In this document: piece after piece, positions 26,157-34,877 of the stretch
How the letters are laid out: each line of letters opens with the position of its first letter
Numbering within the stretch: the first letter of the stretch is position 1
DNA from: Streptomyces sp. R302
GTDB taxonomy: Bacteria > Actinomycetota > Actinomycetes > Streptomycetales > Streptomycetaceae
Direction of reading: 5' to 3'
Length of the DNA stretch: 64,000 bases
Assembly (NCBI RefSeq): GCF_012927245.1
Contig: NZ_JABBGE010000001.1
Location: forward strand, 523,415 to 587,414
Notes under the pieces: model-generated
Database searches by the model: none
Seen by the model: only the letters and a program-made list of their open reading frames with translations
Told to the model about the DNA's origin: nothing
Program-made: the position numbers and the translations under genes

Positions 26157-26501
26157 GTGACCGACCAGAAGCCGGGCGCGCCCACCGCCCTCACCGTGAC
26201 CACCACCACCGACAGCCGGGAGAAGGCGGAGGCGCTCGCGCGCGGCGCCGTCGAGGCCAGGCTCGCCGCCTGCGCCCAGGTCACCGGGCCCGTGACCGCC
26301 GTCTACCACTGGAAGTCGGCCGTCGAGACCGCCGAGGAGTGGCAGGTCCTCTACAAGACCACCGAGGGCCGGTACGCCGCCCTGGAGGCCCACCTCCTCG
26401 CCGCGCACGACTACGACACCCCGGAGATCCTTGCCGTCCCGGTCGTCCACGCCTCCGCCGCCTACCTGGAGTGGCTGGAAACCGAGGTCGGCACCGCGTG
26501 A
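26157..26501 (+). CDS. cutA: Divalent cation tolerance protein CutA
   Basis: A 114-residue CutA1-family protein, normally a trimer with a ferredoxin-like fold. It shows EALARGAVEARLAACAQV, VYHWKSAVETAEEWQVLYKT and HDYDTPEILAVPV in order, the standard conserved blocks. The GTG start is 6 nt after a TACGGT hexamer, implying its own leaderless promoter although it sits only 19 bp after the reductase. Its stop overlaps the next start (GTGA). The family's true role is still unclear. Confidence 0.92.
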   Translation: MTDQKPGAPTALTVTTTTDSREKAEALARGAVEARLAACAQVTGPVTAVYHWKSAVETAEEWQVLYKTTEGRYAALEAHLLAAHDYDTPEILAVPVVHASAAYLEWLETEVGTA

Positions 26502-26896
26502 CCCTGCCATTCTTCGTCTACGGCACGCTCCGCCCCGGCGCGCGCCACCACGACCGGCTCCTCCTCGGGCGCACCGCCACCGAGGAGGACGCCCTCCTCC
26601 CGGGCGCGCTCCTCCACGACGGGCCCGGCTACCCGTACGCCGTCCCCGGCGAGGGCACGGTCCGCGGCAGCCTGGTGACCCCGGTCCCCGAGGCGTACGG
26701 CGAACTCCTCGCCGTCCTCGACCGTATGGAGTACGAGGCCGGGTACGAGCGCGCGGCCCGCGACACCGTCCGCACCGGCGACGGCGCCGCCGTCCGCGCC
26801 TGGGTCTACCTCGCCGCCCCCGGCACCCCGGTCGGCCCGCTCATCGCCTCCGGCGACTGGTTCAGACGCGCTCCAGACGCACCGCGCACACCTTGA
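26498..26896 (+). CDS. Gamma-glutamylcyclotransferase-like protein
   Basis: A 132-residue GGCT/AIG2-fold protein. The start FFVYGTLRPGARHH carries the YGTLxxG signature; LDRMEYEAGYERAARDTV contains the conserved Glu that acts as catalyst in the family. It is translationally coupled to cutA by a 4-bp overlap. Its last 35 bp overlap tail to tail with the nitrate reductase gene. The substrate is unknown; bacterial members often process gamma-glutamyl amines. Confidence 0.88.
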   Translation: MTLPFFVYGTLRPGARHHDRLLLGRTATEEDALLPGALLHDGPGYPYAVPGEGTVRGSLVTPVPEAYGELLAVLDRMEYEAGYERAARDTVRTGDGAAVRAWVYLAAPGTPVGPLIASGDWFRRAPDAPRTP

Positions 26897-28943
26897 ACTC
26901 GGGCATCCGGGAGACCGGGTCGAGCGCCGGGTTCACCAGTGAGTTGGCCCTGCCCTCCCCGTACCAGTGGAAGGGCATGAAGACGGTGTCCGGGCGGATC
27001 GCGCCGGTGATCCGGGCCGGCGCCACCGCCCGCCCGCGCCGCGACACCACCGCGACCGGCTCGCCCTCCGCGACCCCGAGCCGCTCCGCGAGCCGCGGGT
27101 GCAGCTCCACGAAGGGGCCGGGCGCGGCGGCGTTCAGCTCCGCGACCCGCCGGGTCTGCGCCCCCGACTGGTACTGGGAGACGACCCGGCCGGTGGTGAG
27201 CACCACCGGATAGTCGGCGTCGGTCTCCTCGGCGGCCGGACGGTGCGTCACCGGTACGAAGCGGGCCCGCCCGTCGGCGGTCGCGAACCGGTCGAGGAAG
27301 AGCCGGGGCGTGCCCCCGTGGTCCTCCTCCGGGCACGGCCAGAAGACGCCCTGCTCCTCCTCGATCCGCCGGTAGCTGATGCCCGCGTAGTCGGCGGGAC
27401 CGCCGGCGGAGGCCCGCCGCAGCTCCTCGAAGACCTCCTCCGGGTCGGTGGGGAAGCCCTTCTCCCAGCCGAGCAGCCCGGCGAGCGCGTGCAGCACCTC
27501 CAGGTCGGTGCGCACCCCCTCCGGCGGGGCGAGGGCGCGGCGGCGCAGCAGCACCCGGCCCTCCAGGTTGGTCATCGTGCCGGTCTCCTCGGCCCACTGG
27601 GTCACCGGCAGGACGACGTCGGCGAGCGCGGCGGTCTCGGAGAGGACGACGTCGGCGACGGCGAGGAAGTCGAGCGAGCGCAGCCGCTCCTCGACGTGGG
27701 CCGCGCGCGGCGCGGAGACGACCGGGTTGGAGCCCATCAGGAGCAGCGACCTCACCTCGCCGCCGAGCGCGTCGAGGAGTTCGTACGCGCTGCGCCCCGG
27801 CCCCGGCAGGGTCTCGGGGGCGACGCCCCACACCCCGGCGACGTGGGCGCGGGCGGCGGGGTCGTCGAGCTTGCGGTAGCCGGGCAGCTGGTCGGCCTTC
27901 TGGCCGTGCTCGCGGCCGCCCTGGCCGTTGCCCTGTCCGGTGAGGCAGCCGTAGCCGGAGAGCGGCCGGCCCGCCCGGCCGGTGGCGAGGCAGAGGTTGA
28001 TCCAGGCGCCGACGGTGTCGGTGCCCTTGGACTGCTGCTCGGGGCCGCGCGCGGTGAGCACCATGCCGGTGGGGGCGTCGCAGAACAGGGCGACGGCCTC
28101 GCGCAGGGCGGGCACCGGGATGCCGGTGATCCGCTCGACGTGCTCGGGCCAGTGGGCCATCGCGCCGGCCCGGGCGGCCTCCCAGCCGGAGGTGCGCCCG
28201 GCGACGAACTCCTCGTCGACGCGGCCCTCGGCGACGACCAGGTGGAGCAGGCCGAGGGCGAGCGCGAGGTCGGTGCCGGGGCGGGGGGCGAGGTGGAGGT
28301 CGGCCTGTTCGGCGGTGCGGGTGCGGCGCGGGTCGACGACGATCAGCTTCCCGCCGTTCTCCTTCAGCTCGGTGAGGTAGCGCAGGGCGGGCGGCATGGT
28401 CTCGGCGAGGTTGGAGCCGACGAGGATCACGCAGCCCGTCTTCGGGATGTCCTCAAGGGGGAAGGGCAGGCCGCGGTCGAGGCCGAAGGCCCGCTGGTGG
28501 GCGGCGGCCGCCGAGGACATGCAGAAGCGGCCGTTGTAGTCGATCTGCGAGGTGGCGAGTACAAGCCGGGCGAACTTCCCCAGCGTGTACGCCTTCTCGT
28601 TGGTGAGTCCGCCGCCGCCGAAGACCCCCACGGCGTCGGGGCCGTGGTCGGCGCGGGTCCGGCGTAGCCCCTCGGCGACGGCGGAGAGTGCCTCCTCCCA
28701 GGAGGCCGGTTCGAGCGCCCCGGAGTCAGGGCGGCGGACCAGGGGCTCGGTGAGCCTGACCCGGGAGGAGAGTACGGCGGGGGCGGTGCGGCCCTTGCCG
28801 CACAGCGCGCCCCGGTTGACGGGGAAGTCGGTCCGCTCGACCACCTCGGCGGGCAGCTCCGCCGTGCCGGTCGGGCGAAGCTTCATGCCGCACTGCAGGG
28901 CGCAGTAGGGGCAGTGGGTGGGGACCGTGGTGGCGTCGGACAT
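26862..28943 (-). CDS. Assimilatory nitrate reductase, molybdopterin subunit
   Basis: A 693-residue cytoplasmic Mo-bisMGD enzyme of the NasA/NarB type that reduces nitrate to nitrite for NirBD. The N-terminal [4Fe-4S] site is present (HCPYCALQCGM then ALCGKGR). LGKFARLVLATSQIDYNGRFCMSSAA holds the expected Mo-ligand Cys, and PGTDLALALGLLHLVV and GSNPVVSAP follow. The C-terminal molydop-binding domain runs from about 575. There is no fused reductase or BFD domain, so electrons must come from another protein, perhaps one of the FAD oxidoreductases in this window. Confidence 0.93.
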   Translation of the reverse strand: MSDATTVPTHCPYCALQCGMKLRPTGTAELPAEVVERTDFPVNRGALCGKGRTAPAVLSSRVRLTEPLVRRPDSGALEPASWEEALSAVAEGLRRTRADHGPDAVGVFGGGGLTNEKAYTLGKFARLVLATSQIDYNGRFCMSSAAAAHQRAFGLDRGLPFPLEDIPKTGCVILVGSNLAETMPPALRYLTELKENGGKLIVVDPRRTRTAEQADLHLAPRPGTDLALALGLLHLVVAEGRVDEEFVAGRTSGWEAARAGAMAHWPEHVERITGIPVPALREAVALFCDAPTGMVLTARGPEQQSKGTDTVGAWINLCLATGRAGRPLSGYGCLTGQGNGQGGREHGQKADQLPGYRKLDDPAARAHVAGVWGVAPETLPGPGRSAYELLDALGGEVRSLLLMGSNPVVSAPRAAHVEERLRSLDFLAVADVVLSETAALADVVLPVTQWAEETGTMTNLEGRVLLRRRALAPPEGVRTDLEVLHALAGLLGWEKGFPTDPEEVFEELRRASAGGPADYAGISYRRIEEEQGVFWPCPEEDHGGTPRLFLDRFATADGRARFVPVTHRPAAEETDADYPVVLTTGRVVSQYQSGAQTRRVAELNAAAPGPFVELHPRLAERLGVAEGEPVAVVSRRGRAVAPARITGAIRPDTVFMPFHWYGEGRANSLVNPALDPVSRMPEFKVCAVRLERV

Positions 28944-28964
28944 GCCGTCAAGGGTGCGTCGGGC

Positions 28965-28997
28965 GTGTTACGGGCGGCGGCGCCCTGTATTACGGGC
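28965..28997 (-). promoter_or_regulatory. Paired 11-bp direct repeat upstream of the nitrate reductase
   Basis: GCCCGTAACAC and GCCCGTAATAC (minus strand) are exactly 22 bp apart, 22-54 bp upstream of the start. Each contains a GTAAY core as in GlnR half sites, but the intervening GAAAC-type halves are poor. It may bind GlnR, a nitrate regulator such as NnaR, or another factor. Confidence 0.55.
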
Positions 28998-29016
28998 GCG
29001 GTGCTCTCCGCTCAGG

Positions 29017-29694
29017 TCACGGGGTGGTGCGGGGTGAGGCGAGGGCTTCGGTGACCCCGCTCTCCCGGGGGCCGAGGAAGCGCGGGTCGGGGCGGACGGC
29101 GGCGTCCAGGGCGGCCTTCCCGGCGGCGAAGAGCTCGCGGGTGGTGCCGTAGTACCAGGTGGTGTCGTGCGGTTCGGCGACGCCGACGCCGTACGAGGCC
29201 ACTCCGGCCCGCTCGCAGAGGGCGACGGCCCGCTTGACGTGGAAGTCCTGGGTGACGAGGACGGCCCGGTCGACGCCGAAGACCTTCCGGGCCCGGACGC
29301 AGCTGTCCCAGGTGTCGAAGCCCGCGTAGTCGCTGACGACCTTCTCGTCCGGGACGCCCCGGGTCGCCAGGTAGGCGCGCATGGCGCTCGGCTCGTCGTA
29401 GGCGGTCCGGCTGTTGTCGCCGGTGACGAGGAGGACCTTCACCTTGCCGGTGCGGTAGAGCTCGGCGGCCGTGTCGAGCCGGTGGGCGAGGTACGGCGTC
29501 GGGCGGCCGTTCCACAGTCCGGCGCCGAAGACCACGGCGACGTCCCGGGCGGGCACGTCGGCGGTGGTCCGCAGCTTCCCCGCGGCGGCGGTGTGCGTCC
29601 AGGTCGCGGGGGCGAGGGCCAGGACGGCGGCGGCCATCACGGCCTGGACGGTGCGGCGGCGGGCCCGGACGGTGCGGGGGAACCGGACCTGCAT
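29017..29694 (-). CDS. SanA/YdcF-like DUF218 membrane protein
   Basis: A 225-residue envelope protein. An N-terminal signal anchor (VQAVMAAAVLALAPATW) is followed by the DUF218 fold: VVFGAGLWNGRPTPYLAHRLDTA, LLVTGDNSRTAYDEPSAM and VLVTQDFHVKRAVALCERAG. The SanA branch is linked in enterobacteria to vancomycin exclusion and envelope integrity; the reaction is unknown. It lies downstream of the aquaporin gene on the same strand (56 bp apart). Confidence 0.87.
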   Translation of the reverse strand: MQVRFPRTVRARRRTVQAVMAAAVLALAPATWTHTAAAGKLRTTADVPARDVAVVFGAGLWNGRPTPYLAHRLDTAAELYRTGKVKVLLVTGDNSRTAYDEPSAMRAYLATRGVPDEKVVSDYAGFDTWDSCVRARKVFGVDRAVLVTQDFHVKRAVALCERAGVASYGVGVAEPHDTTWYYGTTRELFAAGKAALDAAVRPDPRFLGPRESGVTEALASPRTTP

Positions 29695-29750
29695 CGACTG
29701 TGCCTCCAGGGGCGGGAAGGGGCGGGAAGGGACGGGAAGGGGACGGGCTG

Positions 29751-30473
29751 TCACCCGGTCCGACGCGCGGAGGCCCTCCGCGGTTCGGCGGAGCCCCTGT
29801 CTGTTCCGTAGAGCACACTCGCGAGCCCCATCCCGAGCAGCATCCCGAGGAGCTGGGCGGCGGCGTAGGCGGGCACCGAGGCGGGGGCGATGCCGGTGAA
29901 GGAGTCGGTGAGGGAGCGGCCGACGGTGGCCGCCGGGTTGGCGAAGGAGCCGGAGGAGGTGAACCAGATGGCGGCGCCGATGTACCCGGCGACGGCGACG
30001 GGCGCCAGCTGGGGGCGGCCGATGTGCCGCAGGCCCTGGACGACGAGGACGAGCCCGGCGGTCGCGACGGCCTCGCCGAGCAGCAGGTGGAGCGCGGCGC
30101 GCGGCTCGGTGGACCAGGAGCCGGGCGCCCGGCCGAACATCGCCTCGGCGAGCAGGGCGCCGGAGACCGCGCCGGCGACCTGGGCGGTGACGTAGGCGAG
30201 GACCTCGCGGCCCTCCTGCTCACGGCGCCGGCCCCACCACTCGGAGAGGGTGACGACGGGGTTGAAGTGGGCGCCGGAGAGCGGCCCGAGGAGCGCGATC
30301 AGCAGCCCGAGGCCGAGGGCGGAGGCGGTGGCGTTGGCGAGCAGCCGGACCCCGACGTCCTGGCTGAGGGAGTCGGCGCGGAGGCCGGAGCCGACGATCA
30401 CGGCGACCAGGGCGGCGGTGCCGGTGAACTCGGCGGCGACGCGCCGGGGGAGCGACGCGGGGGACATTCTCAT
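29751..30473 (-). CDS. MIP family channel (aquaporin/glycerol or arsenite channel)
   Basis: A 240-residue membrane channel with six hydrophobic helices and two half-helix NPA motifs: the first degenerate as SGAHFNPVVT, the second intact as SFANPAATVGR. The degenerate first motif and small size resemble the MIP proteins found in actinobacterial arsenic clusters, but no ars genes are nearby. An alternative ATG lies two codons downstream of 30473. A 17-bp palindrome sits just upstream in an AT-rich divergent promoter region. Confidence 0.88.
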   Translation of the reverse strand: MRMSPASLPRRVAAEFTGTAALVAVIVGSGLRADSLSQDVGVRLLANATASALGLGLLIALLGPLSGAHFNPVVTLSEWWGRRREQEGREVLAYVTAQVAGAVSGALLAEAMFGRAPGSWSTEPRAALHLLLGEAVATAGLVLVVQGLRHIGRPQLAPVAVAGYIGAAIWFTSSGSFANPAATVGRSLTDSFTGIAPASVPAYAAAQLLGMLLGMGLASVLYGTDRGSAEPRRASARRTG

Positions 30474-30485
30474 AACGGAAAAGAT

Positions 30486-30502
30486 ATTCCGTGATTCGGA
30501 AT
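30486..30502. promoter_or_regulatory. 17-bp palindrome in the aquaporin/GNAT divergent promoter
   Basis: Perfect 6-bp arms ATTCCG and CGGAAT around TGATT, in an AT-rich island. It begins 13 bp upstream of the aquaporin start and is a likely operator. The regulator is unknown; an ArsR/SmtB-type protein is one possibility. Confidence 0.6.
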
Positions 30503-30548
30503 GAAAAAAGAGGGGAGGAGAGGGGCGCGCCTTCCGTACGATCCGGCG

Positions 30549-31010
30549 GTGATCAACGACCTCGACATCCGCCGCGCCGGCCCCGCCGACGCCACCGCCG
30601 TCGCCGACGTCTGGCTGCGCTCGTACACTGCCGCCCTCCCCGACGTCCGCCGGGCCCACACCGACGACGAAGTCCGCTCCTGGCTCCGGCACGTGGTCGT
30701 GCCCCACCAGGAGACCTGGGTGGCGACGGCCGACGGCGCGGTCGTCGCGATGATGGTGCTCGACGGCGAGGACCTGGACCAGCTCTACGTCGACCCGCCC
30801 TGGCGCGGCCACGGCATCGGCGACCGCCTCGTGGAGCTGGCCAAGCGGACCAGCCCGGCCGGCCTCGAACTGTGGACCTTCCAGGTCAACGCCCCGGCCC
30901 GGCGCTTCTACGAACGGCACGGCTTCGTCGCCGCCGAGCACACCGACGGCAGCCGCAACGAGGAGCGCGAGCCGGACGTCCGGTACGTGTGGCGCCCCGG
31001 CCCCGCCTGA
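30549..31010 (+). CDS. GNAT family N-acetyltransferase
   Basis: A 153-residue acetyl-CoA-dependent transferase. Motif A is clear as QLYVDPPWRGHGIGDRLVELA (about 78-100), with motif B as FQVNAPARRFYERHGFVAAE. The GTG at 30549 is chosen over an ATG 16 codons upstream. The GTG lies exactly 6 nt after TACGAT, as in other leaderless genes of the window, while the ATG falls inside the palindrome and lacks a ribosome site. The acceptor substrate is unknown. Confidence 0.88.
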   Translation: MINDLDIRRAGPADATAVADVWLRSYTAALPDVRRAHTDDEVRSWLRHVVVPHQETWVATADGAVVAMMVLDGEDLDQLYVDPPWRGHGIGDRLVELAKRTSPAGLELWTFQVNAPARRFYERHGFVAAEHTDGSRNEEREPDVRYVWRPGPA

Positions 31011-31121
31011 CACCCGGCCCCACGCGCGCGTGAGCCCGGTGAAACACCCGTGTGCGGTCCTGGAAAAGAGTCGTGACCGGCGCGCAACGGGCAGGCAACG
31101 TGCCGGGGCCAGGATCGGTCC

Positions 31122-31397
31122 ATGACGGAGCCGGACAGCACGTTCGCGGACGCCGCCGCCCTGCTGGGGCGGGTCGCGGAACAGCTCGGACTCCAGCTCC
31201 GCCGGGTGCGCCCGTACGACGCCCCGGCGGGGAAGCCCGAGCAGGAGGTACGTCGCCCATGCAGCCGTTCGCACAGCTCCCCGGCACCACCACCGCCCCC
31301 CGGCCCGCCGCCGGCAACTGGTCCGGCACGGGCCCCCGGACCGGCACCGACACCTGGTCCGGTACCGGCCGTCCCGTGCCCGTGCTCGTCGCCGTAG
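31122..31397 (+). CDS. Small ORF overlapping the chelatase start (leader peptide candidate)
   Basis: An open frame of 91 codons starting MTEPDSTFADAAALLGRVAEQLGLQLRRVRPYD. A CAGGAT hexamer exactly 6 nt before its ATG suggests a leaderless start, and the first ~45 codons have strong G/C at third positions. From 31259 the chelatase begins in another frame and this frame loses codon bias. So the real product may be the N-terminal ~45 residues with a lost stop, a regulatory leader peptide, or the start of a frameshifted longer protein. The function is unknown. Confidence 0.4.
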   Translation: MTEPDSTFADAAALLGRVAEQLGLQLRRVRPYDAPAGKPEQEVRRPCSRSHSSPAPPPPPGPPPATGPARAPGPAPTPGPVPAVPCPCSSP

Positions 31398-32128
31398 GGC
31401 ACGGCAGCCGGGACCCACGCGCGCGTGCCACGCTCGCCCGCCTCCTCGACCGGGTCCGTGAGCTGCGCCCCGGGCTCGACGTGCGGCTCGCCCACATCGA
31501 GCTGAACGCGCCGCTCCTCGACGACACCCTCGCGGGCCTCGCCGCCGAGGGCCGCGAGGCCGTGCTCGTCCCGCTCCTCCTCGCCCCCGGCTACCACGTC
31601 ACCCACGACCTGCCCGCCGCCCTCGCCGCCGTACCGGACCTGCCGGCCCGCGTCGCCGAGCCGCTCGGCCCGCACCCGCTGCTCGTCGAGGCCCTCGCCG
31701 ACCGGCTCGCCCAGGCCGGCTGGACGCCCGCCGACTCCGCCTCCCGCGCCACCGGTGTCGTCCTCGCCTCCGCCGGCTCCCGCGACCCCCGCTCCGCCGC
31801 CACCCTCCGCCGGATCGCCACCGCCCTCGGCGAACGCCTCGGCGGGACCCCGGTCGTCGCCGCGTACGCCTCCGCCGCCGCCCCCACCGTCCCCGAGGCC
31901 GTCGCCGCGCTCACCGCCCGCGGCCGCCACCGGATCGCCGTCGCCTCCTGCTTCACCGCCCCCGGCCTCTTCGCCGCCCGCGCCGCCGCCCACGCCCCCT
32001 GGATCGCCGCCGACCCGCTCGGCGCCCACCCGGCCCTCGCCCGGCTCGTCCTGCACCGCTACGACCTGGCCCGCACCGGCCGCCCCGCCGCTCCCACCAC
32101 TCCCTCGCGGGAACTCGCCGCCATCTGA
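31259..32128 (+). CDS. Sirohydrochlorin chelatase-like protein (CbiX family)
   Basis: A 289-residue two-repeat CbiX/SirB-type protein that inserts Fe or Co into sirohydrochlorin. The first repeat has [16 protein letters not shown] with the catalytic His (near 47); the second has [17 protein letters not shown] where His is replaced by Ser/Ala. [16 protein letters not shown] carries the second metal-site His. The first ~38 residues are low-complexity Thr/Gly/Pro. AGGAGG lies 10 bases before the ATG. Sirohaem is the NirB cofactor, so a link to nitrite (or sulfite) reduction is reasonable. Confidence 0.9.
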   Translation: MQPFAQLPGTTTAPRPAAGNWSGTGPRTGTDTWSGTGRPVPVLVAVGHGSRDPRARATLARLLDRVRELRPGLDVRLAHIELNAPLLDDTLAGLAAEGREAVLVPLLLAPGYHVTHDLPAALAAVPDLPARVAEPLGPHPLLVEALADRLAQAGWTPADSASRATGVVLASAGSRDPRSAATLRRIATALGERLGGTPVVAAYASAAAPTVPEAVAALTARGRHRIAVASCFTAPGLFAARAAAHAPWIAADPLGAHPALARLVLHRYDLARTGRPAAPTTPSRELAAI

Positions 32129-32163
32129 ACCCTTTTGTCGGTCCCTCCGGTTACCGTCGAGGC

Positions 32164-33465
32164 ATGGCAGGCTACGACGGCACCAGCGAGACCCCCGGGT
32201 ACGACCCGACCGCCACCGAGCGCTGGGCCGGCGAGCCCGACAAGCGCCCCGGCCGCACCGCCTTCCAGCGCGACCGCGCCCGCGTGCTGCACTCCGCCGC
32301 CCTGCGCAGGCTCGCCGGGAAGACCCAGGTCGTCACCCCCGGCACCCGGGGATACGCCTGGGACGCCAGCCCCCGCACCCGGCTCACCCACTCCCTGGAG
32401 TGCGCCCAGGTCGGCCGCGAGCTCGGCGCCGCCCTCGGCTGCGACCCCGACCTCGTCGAAGCCGCCTGCCTCTCCCACGACATGGGTCACCCGCCCTTCG
32501 GGCACAACGGCGAACAGGCGCTCAACGACGTCGCCAAGGACTGCGGCGGCTTCGAGGGCAACGCCCAGTCGCTCCGCCTCCTCACCCGCATCGAACCCAA
32601 GCGCTTCGTCCCCGGCCCCGACGGCGAGCCCGTCTCCGTCGGCCTCAACCTCACCCGCGCCGCCCTCGACGCCGCCACCAAGTACCCCTGGCCGCGCGGC
32701 GGCCACCCCACCGAACCCGGCTCGTCCAAGTTCGGCGTGTACGAGGACGACCTGCCCGTCTTCGAGTGGATCCGGCGCGGCGCCCCCGACCAGCGCAAGT
32801 GCTTCGAGGCCGAGGTCATGGACTGGTCCGACGACGTCGCCTACTCCGTCCACGACTTCGAGGACGGCCTGCACGCCGGCCACATCGACCCCAACCTCCT
32901 CCACGCCGAGCCCGAGCGCGCCGACGTCTTCGCCGTCGCCCTCGGCCGCTACGTCCCCGAGGACACCGACCCCGCCGAACTCGCCGAGGCCCTCGACCGC
33001 CTCCTCGACCAGGAGTGGTGGCCGCACGGCTACGACGGCTCCGCCGTCGCCCAGGCCCGCCTCAAGGACGCCACCAGCCAGCTCATCGGCCGCTTCTGCC
33101 TCGCCGCCGAGGGCGCCACCCGGCAGGCGTACGGCTCCGGCCGCCTCACCCGCTACGGCGCCGAACTCGTCGTCCCCCGCGCCACGCGCAACGAGTGCGC
33201 CGTCCTCAAGGCCGTCGCCGACCGGTACGTCATGCAGCGCGCCGAACAGGAGGCGCTCCGCGCCGACCAGCGGATCGTCGTCGCCGAACTCGCCGAGGCG
33301 CTCGTCGCCCGCGCCCCCGACGGACTCGAACCGCAGTTCCGCGCCCTCTTCGCCGCCGCCCCCGACGACCGTTCCCGCAAGCGGGTGATCGTCGACCAGA
33401 TCGCCTCCCTCACCGACGCGTCCGCCCGGGCCCTCCACGCCCGCCTCCGAACCCCCGGTCCCTAG
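32164..33465 (+). CDS. dgt: Deoxyguanosinetriphosphate triphosphohydrolase-like protein
   Basis: A 433-residue HD-domain enzyme that hydrolyses dNTPs to deoxynucleoside and triphosphate. The metal site is complete: [17 protein letters not shown], then [17 protein letters not shown] (HD near 105) and the distal Asp in [16 protein letters not shown] (near 225). The N-terminal [29 protein letters not shown] block is standard. TACCGT exactly 6 nt before the ATG suggests a leaderless transcript. It precedes dnaG, as is common in actinobacteria. Confidence 0.94.
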   Translation: MAGYDGTSETPGYDPTATERWAGEPDKRPGRTAFQRDRARVLHSAALRRLAGKTQVVTPGTRGYAWDASPRTRLTHSLECAQVGRELGAALGCDPDLVEAACLSHDMGHPPFGHNGEQALNDVAKDCGGFEGNAQSLRLLTRIEPKRFVPGPDGEPVSVGLNLTRAALDAATKYPWPRGGHPTEPGSSKFGVYEDDLPVFEWIRRGAPDQRKCFEAEVMDWSDDVAYSVHDFEDGLHAGHIDPNLLHAEPERADVFAVALGRYVPEDTDPAELAEALDRLLDQEWWPHGYDGSAVAQARLKDATSQLIGRFCLAAEGATRQAYGSGRLTRYGAELVVPRATRNECAVLKAVADRYVMQRAEQEALRADQRIVVAELAEALVARAPDGLEPQFRALFAAAPDDRSRKRVIVDQIASLTDASARALHARLRTPGP

Positions 33466-33592
33466 GGTCGTTCGCCCTCTTTCGCCTTCCGGCGCCGTGC
33501 GGGACCCTCGCATGCACGTCCCGGGGCGGTGCGACCGGGGCCGGGCCCGGGGGCGTAGCGTAGAGAATCGGTCGCAATGAGGAGGAATCACC

Positions 33593-34855
33593 GTGGTCGA
33601 CGCAGATCAGACCTTTGTCATCGTCGGCGGGGGCCTGGCCGGCGCCAAGGCGGCGGAGACGCTCCGCGCCGAGGGCTTCAACGGCCGGGTGATCCTCATC
33701 GGCGACGAGCGCGACCACCCCTACGAACGCCCCCCGCTCTCCAAGGGCTACCTCCTCGGCAAGAAGGACCGGGACTCCACCCTCGTCCACGAACCCGCCT
33801 GGTACGCCGCCCACGACGTCGAGCTCCACCTCGGCCAGAGCGTCACCGCCGTCGACCGGGACGCCCACACCGTCCGCCTCGGCGACGGCACCGTCATCCG
33901 CTACGACAAACTGCTCCTCGCCACCGGCTCCGAGCCCCGCCGCCTCGACATCCCCGGCACCGACCTCGCCGGCGTCCACCACCTGCGCCGGCTCTCCCAC
34001 TCCGAGCGGCTCCGCGACGAGCTGAAGGCCCTCGGCCGGGACAACGGCCACCTCGTCATCGCCGGCGCCGGCTGGATCGGCCTGGAGGTCGCCGCCGCCG
34101 CCCGCACCTACGGCGCCGAGGTCACCGTCGTCGAGTACGAGCCGACCGCCCTCCACCGGGTCCTCGGACCCGAGCTCGGCCAGCTCTTCGCCGACCTCCA
34201 CACCGAGCACGGCGTCCGCTTCCACTTCGGCGCCCGCATCACCGAGATCACCGGCCAGGACGGCATGGTCCTCGCCGTCCGCACCGACGACGGCGAGGAG
34301 CACCCCGCCCACGCCGTCCTCATCGCCGTCGGCGCCGCCCCCCGCGCCGCCCTAGCCGAGAACGCCGGCCTCGCCCTCGTCGACCGCGCCGACGGCGGCG
34401 GCATCGCCGTCGACTCCTCCCTGCGCACGACCGACCCCGACATCTACGCCGCCGGCGACGTCGCCGCCTTCGACCACCCCTTCCTCCACCACCGCATCCG
34501 CGTCGAGCACTGGGCCAACGCCCTCAACGGCGGCCCCGCCGCCGCCCGCGCCATGCTCGGCCAGGAGGTCTCCTACGACCGGATCCCGTACTTCTTCACC
34601 GACCAGTACGACCTCGGCATGGAGTACTCCGGCTGGGCGCCCCCGGGCTCGTACGACCAGGTCGTGGTCCGCGGCGACACCGGCAAGCGCGAGTTCATCG
34701 CCTTCTGGCTCCACGAGGGCCGGGTGATCGCCGGGATGAACGTGAACGTGTGGGACGTCACAGAGCCGATCCAGAAGCTGATCCGCTCGCGTGCCACCGT
34801 GGACCCCGATGCCCTCTGCGACCCCTCCGTACCCCTGGACGGCCTGGTTCCGTAG
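33593..34855 (+). CDS. BphA4-type FAD-dependent ferredoxin/rubredoxin reductase
   Basis: A 420-residue NAD(P)H oxidoreductase. FVIVGGGLAGAKAAETLR (FAD, about 8-25), VIAGAGWIGLEVAAAAR (NAD, near 150), ADPDIYAAGD-type FAD block (TTDPDIYAAGDVAAF) and a C-terminal Reductase_C domain (FTDQYDLGMEYSGWAP) are present. Such proteins reduce ferredoxins for oxygenases or P450s. GGAGGAA lies 6 bases before the GTG start. No ferredoxin gene is adjacent, so the partner is unknown. Confidence 0.92.
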   Translation: MVDADQTFVIVGGGLAGAKAAETLRAEGFNGRVILIGDERDHPYERPPLSKGYLLGKKDRDSTLVHEPAWYAAHDVELHLGQSVTAVDRDAHTVRLGDGTVIRYDKLLLATGSEPRRLDIPGTDLAGVHHLRRLSHSERLRDELKALGRDNGHLVIAGAGWIGLEVAAAARTYGAEVTVVEYEPTALHRVLGPELGQLFADLHTEHGVRFHFGARITEITGQDGMVLAVRTDDGEEHPAHAVLIAVGAAPRAALAENAGLALVDRADGGGIAVDSSLRTTDPDIYAAGDVAAFDHPFLHHRIRVEHWANALNGGPAAARAMLGQEVSYDRIPYFFTDQYDLGMEYSGWAPPGSYDQVVVRGDTGKREFIAFWLHEGRVIAGMNVNVWDVTEPIQKLIRSRATVDPDALCDPSVPLDGLVP

Positions 34856-34877
34856 GGGACCCCCGTACACTTCATGC

